Shown: piece after piece, positions 56,594 to 64,000 of the stretch
Numbering within the stretch: position 1 is the stretch's first letter
How the letters are laid out: each line of letters starts with the position of its first letter
Assembly (NCBI RefSeq): GCF_039526385.1
Contig: NZ_BAAAIX010000013.1
Span: 186,001 to 250,000 of the forward strand
Reading direction: 5' to 3'
DNA: 64,000 nt
DNA from: Luteococcus peritonei
GTDB taxonomy: Bacteria; Actinomycetota; Actinomycetes; Propionibacteriales; Propionibacteriaceae
Notes under the pieces: generated by a model
What the model saw: the letters and a program-made list of their open reading frames with translations, nothing else
Database searches by the model: none
Told to the model about the DNA's origin: nothing
Translations under genes and position numbers: made by a program

Positions 56594-56815
56594 GGAGTAC
56601 GTCTATGACTTCTTGCATAGTCGAAGGGTCGGCGGAGGAATCCGCGGGCGGCACTGGTCGCAGGCGTCATCCCCCGAGGCGTGGCCGACCAGCGCCGCGG
56701 GTGCATGCCGCGTTCGCCCTAAGCGGCATGGGTCCGGCTGACTGCAGCGCCATCCCCCGAGGCGCGAAGGGTCGGCACCACAGCCCAGGGCCGGAGCCGT
56801 GCTCCGGCCCTGGGG
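56594..56815 (+). ncRNA. 6C-like small RNA, first (C5-loop) copy
   Basis: Two hairpins display ATCCCCCGA loops. The first (56654-56692) is closed by CTGGTCG/CGACCAG and has C5 at 56671-56675. The second (56747-56765) is GCGCC-ATCCCCCGA-GGCGC. A third hairpin CATGCCGC/GCGGCATG (56704-56730) lies between them. A terminator (56785-56813, 13-bp stem CCAGGGCCGGAGC) closes the unit. A TAGCAT box at 56588-56593 is a possible -10. The C-rich loops recall the 6C RNA family, but each loop has five rather than six cytosines, so this may be a diverged duplicate of the next element. Confidence 0.55.
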
Positions 56816-56869
56816 TCGTTGTGGGCTGGGTGCGCGTGGTCCGTCCACGAACCTGTTTGAAAGCTGAAT

Positions 56870-57147
56870 AGTCTGACGGACGGCTGAACAGAGCGCCCGG
56901 TGAATTCCCCGTGAACGCATTCCCGTGGCAGGGGGAGTCGAGCCATCGCACCAATTCCTGCGACTGCCACAACTGGATTTCGGCTCCGCACAGGCTCCCC
57001 CCGAGGTCGCCGCGGCACCGAGCTGGACGCCACACTCCCCCCGAGGTGGGGCGTCCACCCCTCCCGCGAGGCGGGGCCACATCCCCCCGAGGCGGCCCCC
57101 TTGGCGGGGAGAAAGAAGGGCCGAAGATTCGTCTTCGGCCCTTCTTG
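56870..57147 (+). ncRNA. 6C RNA
   Basis: The two defining stem-loops are present. In 57024-57057, GGACGCC pairs with GGCGTCC around CACTCCCCCCGAGGTG, with C6 at 57037-57042. In 57073-57099, GGGGCC pairs with GGCCCC, with C6 at 57083-57088. Both loops are TCCCCCCGAGG. A Rho-independent terminator (57116-57143, 12-bp stem AAGGGCCGAAGA, TTCTT tail) follows at the expected distance. 6C RNAs occur in many actinobacteria and pair through their C-rich loops with G-rich mRNA. The 5' end is not resolved: no good promoter was found. Confidence 0.75.
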
Positions 57148-57192
57148 CGTGTCCGCGCGGCCACCGCGCCACGGGGAAATAAGGTGCGCATC

Positions 57193-57759
57193 ATGGGGCT
57201 GAGGCTTGTCGGCTGGGGGCTGGTGGCGGTGCTGGTGGACCTGCGCCTCAATGGCTTTGACGTCCTCCCCGACGTGGTGGGCTGGGGCCTGGTCCTGGCT
57301 GGGCTGTGGGCCCTGGCGTCGTTGGCGGTCGATTTCGCCCGCGCTCGGCTGGCCGCTCTGCTGGGGCTGGTGGCCGCGGGGATCGAACTCGGCCTGTTCT
57401 TCAGCGAAGGACGCTACCCGGTGGCGGAGTCGCTGGCCGGGGTCGTCGTCACCACCTGCACCCTGGCCTGCGGCTGGTTCCTGCTGCACGGGGTGGCGCG
57501 ACGGGCCCGGGCGGTGGCCCCGGGTGCGGTGGAGCGGTCGTTGGTGCTGGCGCACCGGTTGCTGGCAGTCTTCGGTCTTCTGCTGGCCGGCGAGATGGTG
57601 GGACTGGTGATCGCGATGACCGGGCGCGAGCTGAACCTCACACTGAGCGGGCCGGGTGCCCTGGTGGTGGTCTTCGTGGGGATCGTGCTGCTGGTGGTGG
57701 CCGTCCAGCTGGTGCTCTTCTGCTTCGCGCATGCCGACGAGCCGTGGCTGGCAGCCTGA
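57193..57759 (+). CDS. Multi-pass membrane protein of unknown function
   Basis: This 188-residue protein is almost entirely hydrophobic (five or six helices), with few charged loops. No family motif is seen. ATG 57193 is preferred; GTG 57184 is in frame. It follows the 6C terminator and is convergent with the kinase/restriction pair. Confidence 0.6.
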   Translation: MGLRLVGWGLVAVLVDLRLNGFDVLPDVVGWGLVLAGLWALASLAVDFARARLAALLGLVAAGIELGLFFSEGRYPVAESLAGVVVTTCTLACGWFLLHGVARRARAVAPGAVERSLVLAHRLLAVFGLLLAGEMVGLVIAMTGRELNLTLSGPGALVVVFVGIVLLVVAVQLVLFCFAHADEPWLAA

Positions 57760-57802
57760 GCCGGGGGGCGTCCTGCTGCTGGCACCCGTGCCCCAGCGCG
57801 GC

Positions 57803-58426
57803 TCAGGCCCTGACGACGGCGTCGGCGCGCTCGCGGGTGCTGGAGGCCAGGCGGGCGTTGTGGCCGTCGGTGCCCTGGGTGGCGCGCAGCAGCGCCTGCT
57901 CGCGATCGCGGCCGTAGCGGATGTGGCGTGCCACCAGGCGCTCGAGGCGGACCTCCTCACCCGGGTCGGCGAACCAGACCTCGTCGCACAGCTCGCGCAC
58001 CCGGTGCCAGGGCGGTGAGTCGACCAGGAGGTAGTTGCCCTCCGTGATGACCAGGCGCGTGGCGGGGCTGACCTCGACAGCGCCGGCGATGGCGTCCTCC
58101 ACCTCACGCCGGAACTCCGGCGCCCAGACGGTCTCGTCGCCCTGCTCGCGGATCCGTTGCAGCAGGGCGATGTAGCCGTGCGCGTCGAAGGTGTCGATGG
58201 CGCCCTTGCGCCCCACCTGGCCGCGCGCCATGAGCGTCGAGTGGGCCAGGTGGAAGCCATCCATGCCCACCACCACGCTCCCGGGGATCGCGCTGACCAG
58301 CGCCGACGAGAGGTGCGACTTGCCCGCTCCCGGCGCCCCGGCGATCCCGAGGATGACACGGCCGGGGCGATGGTTCAGCAGCTGCCGGGCTCGCTCGATG
58401 GCCTGGTCGGCGGTGAGGGTGGTCAT
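57803..58426 (-). CDS. Nucleoside/uridine kinase-like P-loop kinase
   Basis: This 207-residue protein has a P-loop GIAGAPGAGKSHLS (30-37) and a VVVGMDGFHLAHSTL region. KGAIDTFDAHGYIALLQR and VITEGNYLLV are also present, the pattern of the phosphoribulokinase/uridine kinase and pantothenate-kinase-like group that acts on small sugar or nucleoside substrates. Its start overlaps the restriction-enzyme gene by four bases (ATGA), so it is co-translated with it. The substrate and the reason for the pairing are unknown. Confidence 0.78.
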   Translation of the reverse strand: MTTLTADQAIERARQLLNHRPGRVILGIAGAPGAGKSHLSSALVSAIPGSVVVGMDGFHLAHSTLMARGQVGRKGAIDTFDAHGYIALLQRIREQGDETVWAPEFRREVEDAIAGAVEVSPATRLVITEGNYLLVDSPPWHRVRELCDEVWFADPGEEVRLERLVARHIRYGRDREQALLRATQGTDGHNARLASSTRERADAVVRA

Positions 58427-59724
58427 GGACGACGAGTCTGCCGCAGCAGCGGGCTCTCCAGCTCCGGGGCCACCACCTCGGGATCGGGGAAGTTCACGTC
58501 GACATGGGTCTGGCCCTGTTCTGGTCCGGACATCGGGTACTTCTGCTGCAGGTGCGCGAGCAGCGCGGCGGGCGTGCGAATCCCTTCGTCGCGCAGGACG
58601 TCGATGATGTCGCGGCCGGTGATGAAGACCACGGGGTGGCCGTCCTCGCGGACCTCTCGGTAGGCCTGGTCGTTGATGAAGGAGGTCGTGACGAAGACCC
58701 CGAAGTCGCGGTGCTTGATGCGTGAGATGAGGCGAGCGACCTCGCGCACGCCCACCGAATTGCTGAACGGGGCGTAGCACTTCGCCTCCAGGGCGAAGGA
58801 GATGGCGACGGGATCGCTCTTGGGTCCCACCATGTAGGCCCCCACGGCATCACGACCGCCGTCGCGGCTCGGCCGGGTGATGTCCACCTGGCCCACGTGG
58901 TCGTCCGATGCGAGCCAGGTGTCCACCGCGAAGTTCTCGAACTGGTGCGGGTCGGGTGAGAAGTGCGCATGGATCATGCCCAGCAGTTCGCGATCTGCCT
59001 CCCGGGCCGGCAGTTGCTCGGCCCTGCTCCGTACATTGAGTGTCCGAGGTGCTTCCAGGGGCTCGTAGATGCGCCCCTTGACCCAGCGATTCCAGGGTGC
59101 CGGGCATCCTGCTCCCAACGGCCTACCGGCCAGCACCTCGTTGATCCAGGCGCGCGGCAGTTGGTCCACCTTGAGCACTGTGAAATGGCTGCGGTAGTTC
59201 TGGAATCGGTGCTCCTGGGTGGTCCGCCAGACCGCGACCAGTTCCTCTTCAGGGGACAGGCGGGGCGAGCCGGGAGCCAGCAGGCCACGAAATCGGACAT
59301 CGCGTCCGTTGCCGGTCTTTTCGAAGAGCAGGATCGGGGGGACCCGCAGACGGCTCTCGGGGCCCTCTTGTGACCACGCGAAGATGTCGCGCAGCAGCGC
59401 ATTTCCGGCTCTTCGCGTGTCGTGGAGCGCGCGGCCGGGGCTGCGGTTGTCCCCGTAATAGGTGAAGTCACCGGTCACCGGATCCAGGAAGTCCGGCCAG
59501 TCCGTCTCCCTGCCGGAGGTGTAGAGCACCACGAGCCGCACCGACTGCTGCAGCGGGCTGCCGGCATAACGAAATCCGCCCTGGTTTCCGACCGGGAGCA
59601 GTTTCGCGAGAGGATCATCCCCGGCATTGCCTCGGCTGCCGCCGGAATAGGTCGCCTCCAGGACGAGGTCGGCGTCGCCCAGTGCGTCGAAGGGCACGGC
59701 TCGGATCTCGGGGCGCGGGGTCAT
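58423..59724 (-). CDS. AspBHI-like modification-dependent restriction endonuclease
   Basis: This 433-residue protein has an N-terminal domain like AspBHI (VLYTSGRETDWPDFLDPVTG, YYGDNRSPGRALHDT) that recognises modified cytosine. The C-terminal PD-(D/E)xK nuclease domain of Mrr type has Asp292 in SRDGGRDAVG and Glu313-x-Lys315 in ALEAKCYAP, followed by VFVTTSFINDQAY. It should cut foreign DNA carrying methylated cytosine and needs no methyltransferase. ATG 59724 matches the family start. It overlaps the kinase gene by four bases. Confidence 0.82.
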   Translation of the reverse strand: MTPRPEIRAVPFDALGDADLVLEATYSGGSRGNAGDDPLAKLLPVGNQGGFRYAGSPLQQSVRLVVLYTSGRETDWPDFLDPVTGDFTYYGDNRSPGRALHDTRRAGNALLRDIFAWSQEGPESRLRVPPILLFEKTGNGRDVRFRGLLAPGSPRLSPEEELVAVWRTTQEHRFQNYRSHFTVLKVDQLPRAWINEVLAGRPLGAGCPAPWNRWVKGRIYEPLEAPRTLNVRSRAEQLPAREADRELLGMIHAHFSPDPHQFENFAVDTWLASDDHVGQVDITRPSRDGGRDAVGAYMVGPKSDPVAISFALEAKCYAPFSNSVGVREVARLISRIKHRDFGVFVTTSFINDQAYREVREDGHPVVFITGRDIIDVLRDEGIRTPAALLAHLQQKYPMSGPEQGQTHVDVNFPDPEVVAPELESPLLRQTRRP

Positions 59725-59799
59725 GGTTCCCAGGGTGGCACGAGGCAGGCACATTCCCAGGGAGGCGAGGAAGTCGGGTGAACAAGTTAACGTCTCGGC

Positions 59800-59817
59800 T
59801 GATAAGACCAATTATCA
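59800..59817. promoter_or_regulatory. Palindromic operator upstream of the MHS transporter
   Basis: TGATAAGACCAATTATCA has perfect six-base arms around six bases, 60 bases before the transporter start and 76 bases from the restriction-gene start. Its binder is unknown; no regulator gene lies nearby. Confidence 0.65.
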
Positions 59818-59876
59818 CCATGTGAGACTCGGGGCGTAGCGTCGAAGGGTTCTCTTCCACGACCCGGAGACCTTCC

Positions 59877-61271
59877 ATGACACAGACCCTTGAGCGCGAC
59901 GAGCGGGCCCCGCTGGCCCCGTCGCAGGAACCCACCAATTCGAAGGCGCGGATCATCATCTCCTCGCTGGTGGGCACCTCGATCGAGTTCTACGACTTCT
60001 ACGTCTACGCCACCGCCGCCATCTCGGTCTTCCCGCTGCTCTTCTTCACCGCCAAGACCGACACCGGCGCCCTGCTCGCCTCGCTCGCCACCTTCGGCGT
60101 GGCCTTCGTCGCCCGCCCGATCGGCTCCATCCTGTTCGGCCACTTCGGTGACCGCACCGGTCGCAAGGCCACCCTGCTGGCCTCGCTGCTCACCATGGGT
60201 ATCGCCACCGTCCTGATCGGACTGCTGCCCACCCACGCCCAGATCGGCATGTGGGCGCCCGCCATGCTCGCCGTGCTGCGCTTCTGCCAGGGCCTCGGCC
60301 TGGGTGGTGAGTGGTCCGGCGCCTCGCTGCTGGCCGGCGAGAACTCCCGCCCCGGCCACCGCGGCTTCGACTCGATGTGGCCCCAGCTGGGCGCCCCGAT
60401 CGGCTTCCTGCTGGCCAACGGCTTCATGATGCTGATCTCGATCGCGCTCGGCTACGACTCCACCAAGCCCGACACCTCCCACGACTTCCTGGTCTGGGGC
60501 TGGCGCATCCCCTTCATCGCCAGCCTGGTGATCGTGCTGGTGGGCATGTACGTGCGCTTCAAGCTCGAGGAGACCCCCTCGTTCAAGAAGACCGTCGAGG
60601 CCGGCGAGGTGGTCAAGTCCCCGCTCGCCGAGACCTTCCGCACCTCCTGGGTCGAGGTGATCCGCGGCACCTTCGTGATGCTGTGCACCTACACGCTGTT
60701 CTACCTGATGACCACCTGGATCCTGTCCTATGCCATCGGCAAGACCAGCTCCGGCTACCTGGGCATCAACTACCGCACCTTCCTGGGCCTGCAGCTGATC
60801 GCCATCCTGGCCTTCGCCGCCATGACCCCGGTCTCCGGCTGGCTCGGCGACAAGTACGGCCGCAAGCCCTTCCTGGCCACCGTGACCGCCGCCATCGCCC
60901 TGTTCGGCCTGAGCTTCCAGCTCTTCCTCTCGCCCGCGCGGATGGGCACCGGCAAGGACGCCAACCTGGGCCTGATGCTCGCCTTCCTGCTGGTGGGCAT
61001 GGCGCTGATGGGCCTCACCTTCGGCATCCAGTCGGCCCTGCTGCCCGAGCTCTTCCCGACCAATGTGCGCTACACCGGTTCGGCCATCGCCTACAACGTG
61101 GCCTCGATCCTGGGTGCGGCCGTCGCGCCCTTCATCGCCGCCTGGCTGGCCGCCAACCACGGCGTCGGCAGCGTGGGCTACTACCTGGTCTCCATGGCTG
61201 CGCTCACCCTGGTGGCCGTGCTCACCATGCATGAGACCCGCGACGTCGACCTGGACCTCGTCGGTCGCTGA
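59877..61271 (+). CDS. MFS transporter, metabolite:H+ symporter (MHS) family
   Basis: This 464-residue, 12-helix symporter has GTSIEFYDFYVYATAA, the MFS motif HFGDRTGRKATLL, GLGLGGEWSGASLLAGE and a second motif GDKYGRKPFLATV. Family members (ShiA, KgtP, ProP) import shikimate, 2-oxoglutarate, proline/betaine and related compounds. The substrate is not resolved. ATG 59877 follows CCGGAG. The palindrome at 59800-59817 suggests regulated expression. Its terminator overlaps the end of the next gene. Confidence 0.93.
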   Translation: MTQTLERDERAPLAPSQEPTNSKARIIISSLVGTSIEFYDFYVYATAAISVFPLLFFTAKTDTGALLASLATFGVAFVARPIGSILFGHFGDRTGRKATLLASLLTMGIATVLIGLLPTHAQIGMWAPAMLAVLRFCQGLGLGGEWSGASLLAGENSRPGHRGFDSMWPQLGAPIGFLLANGFMMLISIALGYDSTKPDTSHDFLVWGWRIPFIASLVIVLVGMYVRFKLEETPSFKKTVEAGEVVKSPLAETFRTSWVEVIRGTFVMLCTYTLFYLMTTWILSYAIGKTSSGYLGINYRTFLGLQLIAILAFAAMTPVSGWLGDKYGRKPFLATVTAAIALFGLSFQLFLSPARMGTGKDANLGLMLAFLLVGMALMGLTFGIQSALLPELFPTNVRYTGSAIAYNVASILGAAVAPFIAAWLAANHGVGSVGYYLVSMAALTLVAVLTMHETRDVDLDLVGR

Positions 61272-61287
61272 GCCGAACCCTCGCCGG

Positions 61288-61319
61288 ACTGGCGGTCACC
61301 CCTCGGGGTGGCCGCCAGT
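61288..61319. terminator. Terminator of the MHS transporter (bidirectional)
   Basis: A perfect 15-bp stem (ACTGGCGGTCACCCC against GGGGTGGCCGCCAGT, one mismatch) with TTCT following on the plus strand. Its 3' part is inside the convergent small membrane-protein gene. Confidence 0.8.
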
Positions 61320-61538
61320 TCTGCGTCGGGAAGACCAACGTCCCGCGATCAACCCGAGCGGGGAGAGCAGGGCGCAGACCAGGGCCGTGACGGCTGCTCT
61401 GCCCACCGTCTGGACCCAGCCCAGGTGGAGGGTGAAGTACAGGAAGGGCACCATCGCGACGAAGGTCAGCACGCCGACGCCCAGCACCTGGTACAGGGCC
61501 TCGCGCCGCGAGATGATGGGTCCGTCGTCCGTAGTCAT
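61296..61538 (-). CDS. Small two-helix membrane protein
   Basis: This 80-residue protein has two hydrophobic segments (about 17-37 and 44-66) and a basic C-terminus (AGRWSSRRRTGGHPEG). No family is recognised. ATG 61538 is preferred to an ATG three codons upstream, without a strong ribosome binding site. It is convergent with the transporter. Confidence 0.6.
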   Translation of the reverse strand: MTTDDGPIISRREALYQVLGVGVLTFVAMVPFLYFTLHLGWVQTVGRAAVTALVCALLSPLGLIAGRWSSRRRTGGHPEG

Positions 61539-61605
61539 GAAGAGCACGACAGGTCAAGCCAGCGCCACGCCTGCGCTGCGCTGATCGTGGGCGAGGGTGA
61601 CCGGC

Positions 61606-62169
61606 TCAGCGGGCGACTGAGAGGGCGGCCTTGTACTGGTTCAGGAAGGCGGTGCAGCGGTAGCGGGGCACCAGGCTCATGCCGGTGTGGTTCGGGCGCC
61701 CGTAGCGGCAGTTGACGACGCTCTCGGCCAGGCGCTCGCGCGGCGAGGCCTTCCAGCGCGAGAGCGAGCCGGTGTAGTACCAGGCGTCGTTGAAGGCGTA
61801 GTAGTTGCCGCTGGTGCGGATCCCCAGGTAGCGGTACAGCGCGGCGCGCTGGGCCGGGGTGGTGCGGTACTCCACCTGGTGGGTCATCTCGTGCAGGGTG
61901 GCCTTCGAGGCGCTGGTGGTGCTGGTGCTGCGGGCGTAGTGCACGGTGATGGTGCGGGTGGCCTGCGAGGAGGTGCCCGAGACGCCGTGGCGCAGGTCCT
62001 GCTTGCACACCCGACGGGTGGGCAGACGGGAGAAGTTGTAGCCCGCCACCGTGGTGGCGCGGATGGCGGCGCACTGGGAGCCGGCGGCCTGGGCGTCGCT
62101 GGGGGCTGCGATGAAGCTGCCGCAGGCGAGAGCGGCGGCCAGGGTGGCGCGGACGAGCGTGGAGGTCAT
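61606..62169 (-). CDS. Secreted protein with HExxH zinc-peptidase motif
   Basis: This 187-residue exported protein has a signal peptide (about 1-29, MTSTLVRATLAAALACG, cleaved after AQA). The motif TLHEMTHQVEY (His, Glu and His of HExxH) suggests a small zinc metallopeptidase. Four cysteines could form disulphides. It does not match a family I can name. It is a single-gene unit preceded by a purine-rich ribosome binding site (GGACCTCC complement, 62172-62179). Confidence 0.7.
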   Translation of the reverse strand: MTSTLVRATLAAALACGSFIAAPSDAQAAGSQCAAIRATTVAGYNFSRLPTRRVCKQDLRHGVSGTSSQATRTITVHYARSTSTTSASKATLHEMTHQVEYRTTPAQRAALYRYLGIRTSGNYYAFNDAWYYTGSLSRWKASPRERLAESVVNCRYGRPNHTGMSLVPRYRCTAFLNQYKAALSVAR

Positions 62170-62600
62170 CGGGGGAGGTCCTTCGTCGATCTGGGGGATG
62201 GGTGCAGCTGTGTCCCCGACCGACCGGACCTTGGCCCGGCGCGCTCCGAACCCGCGAAGCTGCTCAAACGTACGACATGGAACGATGTGCTCCCGGCGCC
62301 TCCTTTCCCAACGGTGGCAGGGGTGTGGGGCGATCGTGCATGGTCTGACAAGGCGTGACGCGCGAGTCTCAAGTGGCTTGAGCCCGCCGCACGTGGGCAG
62401 GCACTGCTAAAACGCTTCAGCGAGCTTTCAGGGAGGCGGCCCGCGGTGGCTCACGGCGCTGGCGCCGAACCCTGAAAATCGCGCCCTCGATGGCCAGAAT
62501 CGCCGGAATCGGGCCACGAACCGGATCGGCGTCGCGGACTTCAGGGTTGGACAGATGACCTCGAAGGATGGCGCTCCGCGACTGTGGCGGATCAGGCCCG
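62170..62600. other. Intergenic region with the third 81-bp repeat
   Basis: About 430 bases without a gene I can support. It contains 81-bp repeat copy 3 (62468-62548). The antisense open frames across it are not supported by start or codon use. Confidence 0.7.
62468..62548. repeat. 81-bp dispersed repeat, copy 3
   Basis: It begins AACCCTGAA and ends TTCAGGGTT and is exactly 81 bases. CCCTCGAT at position 17 and GGATCGGCGTCG near the end align with copies 1 and 2 in the same orientation, but the middle has diverged more. Confidence 0.85.
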
Positions 62601-63128
62601 TCAGGGGAGCGGAAGCGCGGCCGGTTCGCCGAGCCGGCGCCCGTCGACCACGACGGTGGCCAGCTCACACGGGCGGTTGGCGCTCCAGTGCGCGGCCTCC
62701 TGCTCGGCCCAGGTCTCCCACCAGGGCGCAAATCCCTCGCCGTCGCGCGCCAGCGCGCGACGCTTGCGCTCCTCCACGTCCAGCTCCACCCAGATGCTCA
62801 GCTGCGCCAGCAAGGCCGACGAGCGCGTCAGGGCGCCACAGCCCTCCACGACCAGTGGCAGCCGCGGGTCCAGCGGCACCCAGGCGCCCGGCCGGTCGTG
62901 CTCCCAGTCCCAGCGGCGGTAGCCGGGGGAGCGAGGCCGCAGCACGTCGCGCAGCACCATCAGGCTGCCGGCGCTCAGCCCGTTCCAGCCCGGATAGCAG
63001 TCGTCCAGGCTGACCAGCTGCACCGGTTGGCCGCACAGCTCGCTCCAGACCGGCTGCAGCCGACGGGCCAACGTCGTCTTGCCGGAGCCGGAGCCGCCGT
63101 CCACCAGGACGGTGCGCAGTCGGTTCAC
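62601..63128 (-). CDS. P-loop kinase (uridine-kinase-like)
   Basis: This 175-residue protein has Walker A VDGGSGSGKTTLARRL, VSLDDCYPGWNGL and LVVEGCGALTRSSAL. It resembles uridine/cytidine kinase-type and ATP/GTP-binding proteins found next to ECF transporters. The start is GTG 63128, which overlaps the EcfT stop (GTGA). The substrate is unknown. Confidence 0.75.
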   Translation of the reverse strand: MNRLRTVLVDGGSGSGKTTLARRLQPVWSELCGQPVQLVSLDDCYPGWNGLSAGSLMVLRDVLRPRSPGYRRWDWEHDRPGAWVPLDPRLPLVVEGCGALTRSSALLAQLSIWVELDVEERKRRALARDGEGFAPWWETWAEQEAAHWSANRPCELATVVVDGRRLGEPAALPLP

Positions 63129-63892
63129 GACCACACCATCCACAACGTGCCCCAGTGCCAGGCCGCCCCGAAGGCCAGGGCGCCGATCGCCAAGCAGACC
63201 AGCAGGCCCAGCGCATCGGCCCGTCCTACCCGGGACTCGCGCGCCCAGGTGCGCGCTACCGGAGAGCCGAAGCCCTTGGCCTCCATCGCCGTGGCCAGTT
63301 TGGCGCCACGACGCAGCGCCAGCACCAGCAGGCTGAAGGCCATCAGCGCCCAGCGCCGCATCCGGCCCTCGTCGCCCAGCCCGCGGGCGCGGCGTGCCTG
63401 GCCCAGGGTGCGCCAGTCGGCGGTGAACAGGCCCAACGTGCGGAAGCCGGCCAGGCTTCCCAGGACGAAACGCGAGGGCAGGTGCAGCACCTGGGCCAGC
63501 CCATCGGCCATCCGGGTGCCGTCCACGTCGGCCAGCATCGCCATCGCCGGGATGGCCAGGGCGAAGACGCGGATGAACAGCGCCAGTGCCAGCCACAGCG
63601 AGTGGTCGCTGATGGTCGCCGGTCCCCAGTGCCACCAGGTGCGTCCGCCCACCTCGCCGTAGAGAGCCATGCTCACCGAGCCCAACGGGGCCACCAGCAG
63701 CAGTGGGGCCAGGCGCTTGGCGAAGCGCACCATGTCCACCCGGCACAGGGCCAGCACCACGAGTTCGGCCACCAGCGCCACCAGGGCGCTCAACCAGTCC
63801 AGGGTGATGATCAGCGGGATGCTCAGCACCACCGCCAGCAGCACGCGCGCGGCCGGGTTCAGGGCATCCAGGGCGGTGCGTCGGCGGCTCAT
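63125..63892 (-). CDS. ecfT: Energy-coupling factor transporter transmembrane protein EcfT
   Basis: This 255-residue membrane protein (five or six helices) has the EcfT coupling motifs ARRARG and AMEAKGFG. It joins the ATPases to a substrate-binding S component in vitamin and metal uptake. It overlaps the EcfA gene (ATGA, 63889-63892) and the kinase gene. Confidence 0.9.
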   Translation of the reverse strand: MSRRRTALDALNPAARVLLAVVLSIPLIITLDWLSALVALVAELVVLALCRVDMVRFAKRLAPLLLVAPLGSVSMALYGEVGGRTWWHWGPATISDHSLWLALALFIRVFALAIPAMAMLADVDGTRMADGLAQVLHLPSRFVLGSLAGFRTLGLFTADWRTLGQARRARGLGDEGRMRRWALMAFSLLVLALRRGAKLATAMEAKGFGSPVARTWARESRVGRADALGLLVCLAIGALAFGAAWHWGTLWMVWS

Positions 63893-64000
63893 GCGCCCAC
63901 CACCTGCTCCGACTCGGCCGGCGAGAGCCGGATGTGGTGCTGCGCCAGGGCATCGATGAAGTCCGTGTCGTGGGTGACGCTCACCACGGCGCAGCCGGAG
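63889..64000 (-). CDS. ecfA: ECF transporter ATP-binding protein EcfA (C-terminal end, cut by window)
   Basis: Only the last 36 or so residues are inside the window: CAVVSVTHDTDFIDALAQHH (the H-loop histidine is in VTHD), then a short tail ending ESEQVVGA. The rest lies beyond base 64000. It is the upstream member of the EcfA-EcfT-kinase unit. Confidence 0.8.
   Translation of the reverse strand, partial: SGCAVVSVTHDTDFIDALAQHHIRLSPAESEQVVGA

Overview
The window is high-GC actinobacterial chromosome, most likely from a member of the Propionibacteriaceae or a close relative. The evidence is the gene content (Lsr2, ClpC, a DUF3180 protein next to folK, an Ftn-independent Lsr2/ClpC housekeeping block, 6C-type small RNAs), the ppa / dacB / tilS / hpt / ftsH / folE-folP-folB-folK order, GTG and TTG starts, and many four-base ATGA/GTGA gene overlaps. 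The genus cannot be fixed from the sequence alone.

Layout. (1) 1-1.5 kb: an aminotransferase and tRNA-Thr(CGU). (2) 1.45-7.7 kb: a decayed genomic island in the 3' half of that tRNA. A 71-base stretch covering the tRNA 3' half and its terminator recurs at 7645-7714. Between the copies lie broken transposases (ISL3 and IS481/IS3 types), a truncated relaxase-like gene, a secreted phospholipase-A2-like gene with an apparent frameshift, and one intact P-loop ATPase gene of visibly lower GC. No integrase was found. (3) 7.8-12.6 kb: an ascorbate-type PTS (IIA, IIB, IIC) translationally coupled to a transketolase split into two genes, with a divergent GntR/UTRA regulator and a palindromic operator. 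(4) 12.7-17.0 kb: a DUF2382 stress protein, an ABC exporter pair and a divergent histidine kinase/response regulator. (5) 17.1-30.4 kb: ROK glucokinase, HAD phosphatase, Gfo/Idh oxidoreductase, an alpha/beta hydrolase, a structured RNA with a 12-codon ORF, a DUF885 peptidase-like protein, a large secreted subtilase, an amine oxidase, and a TetR/DHA2 efflux pair with a palindromic operator between them. (6) 30.4-36.9 kb: PII/AmtB, a zinc-ribbon membrane protein, SixA-like phosphatase, a methyltransferase and a pair of Fluc/CrcB fluoride channels. Unusual 20-bp phased repeat arrays lie in the gaps. (7) 36.9-51.1 kb: the conserved housekeeping block ppa, dacB, tilS, hpt, ftsH, folE, folP, folB, folK and DUF3180, then an orphan NuoD-like gene, lsr2 and clpC. 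(8) 51.1-64 kb: an 81-bp dispersed repeat family (three copies), a secreted nucleotidase, an aminoglycoside-phosphotransferase-fold protein lacking its catalytic residues, a rhomboid protease, two tandem 6C-like RNAs, a kinase overlapping an AspBHI-like modification-dependent restriction enzyme, an MHS transporter, a secreted HExxH protein, and the end of an ECF transporter operon running off the window.

How the parts work together. The PTS/transketolase operon and its GntR regulator form one catabolic unit. folE-folP-folB-folK makes tetrahydrofolate. GlnK and AmtB form an ammonium uptake module, but this PII lacks the usual Tyr51. The most notable non-textbook signals are the constant-length 81-bp repeat with terminal inverted repeats, the leader-like structured RNA at 21.2 kb, the tandem C-loop RNAs at 56.6-57.15 kb, the phased 20-bp arrays in convergent gaps, and the decayed island with its single intact ATPase.
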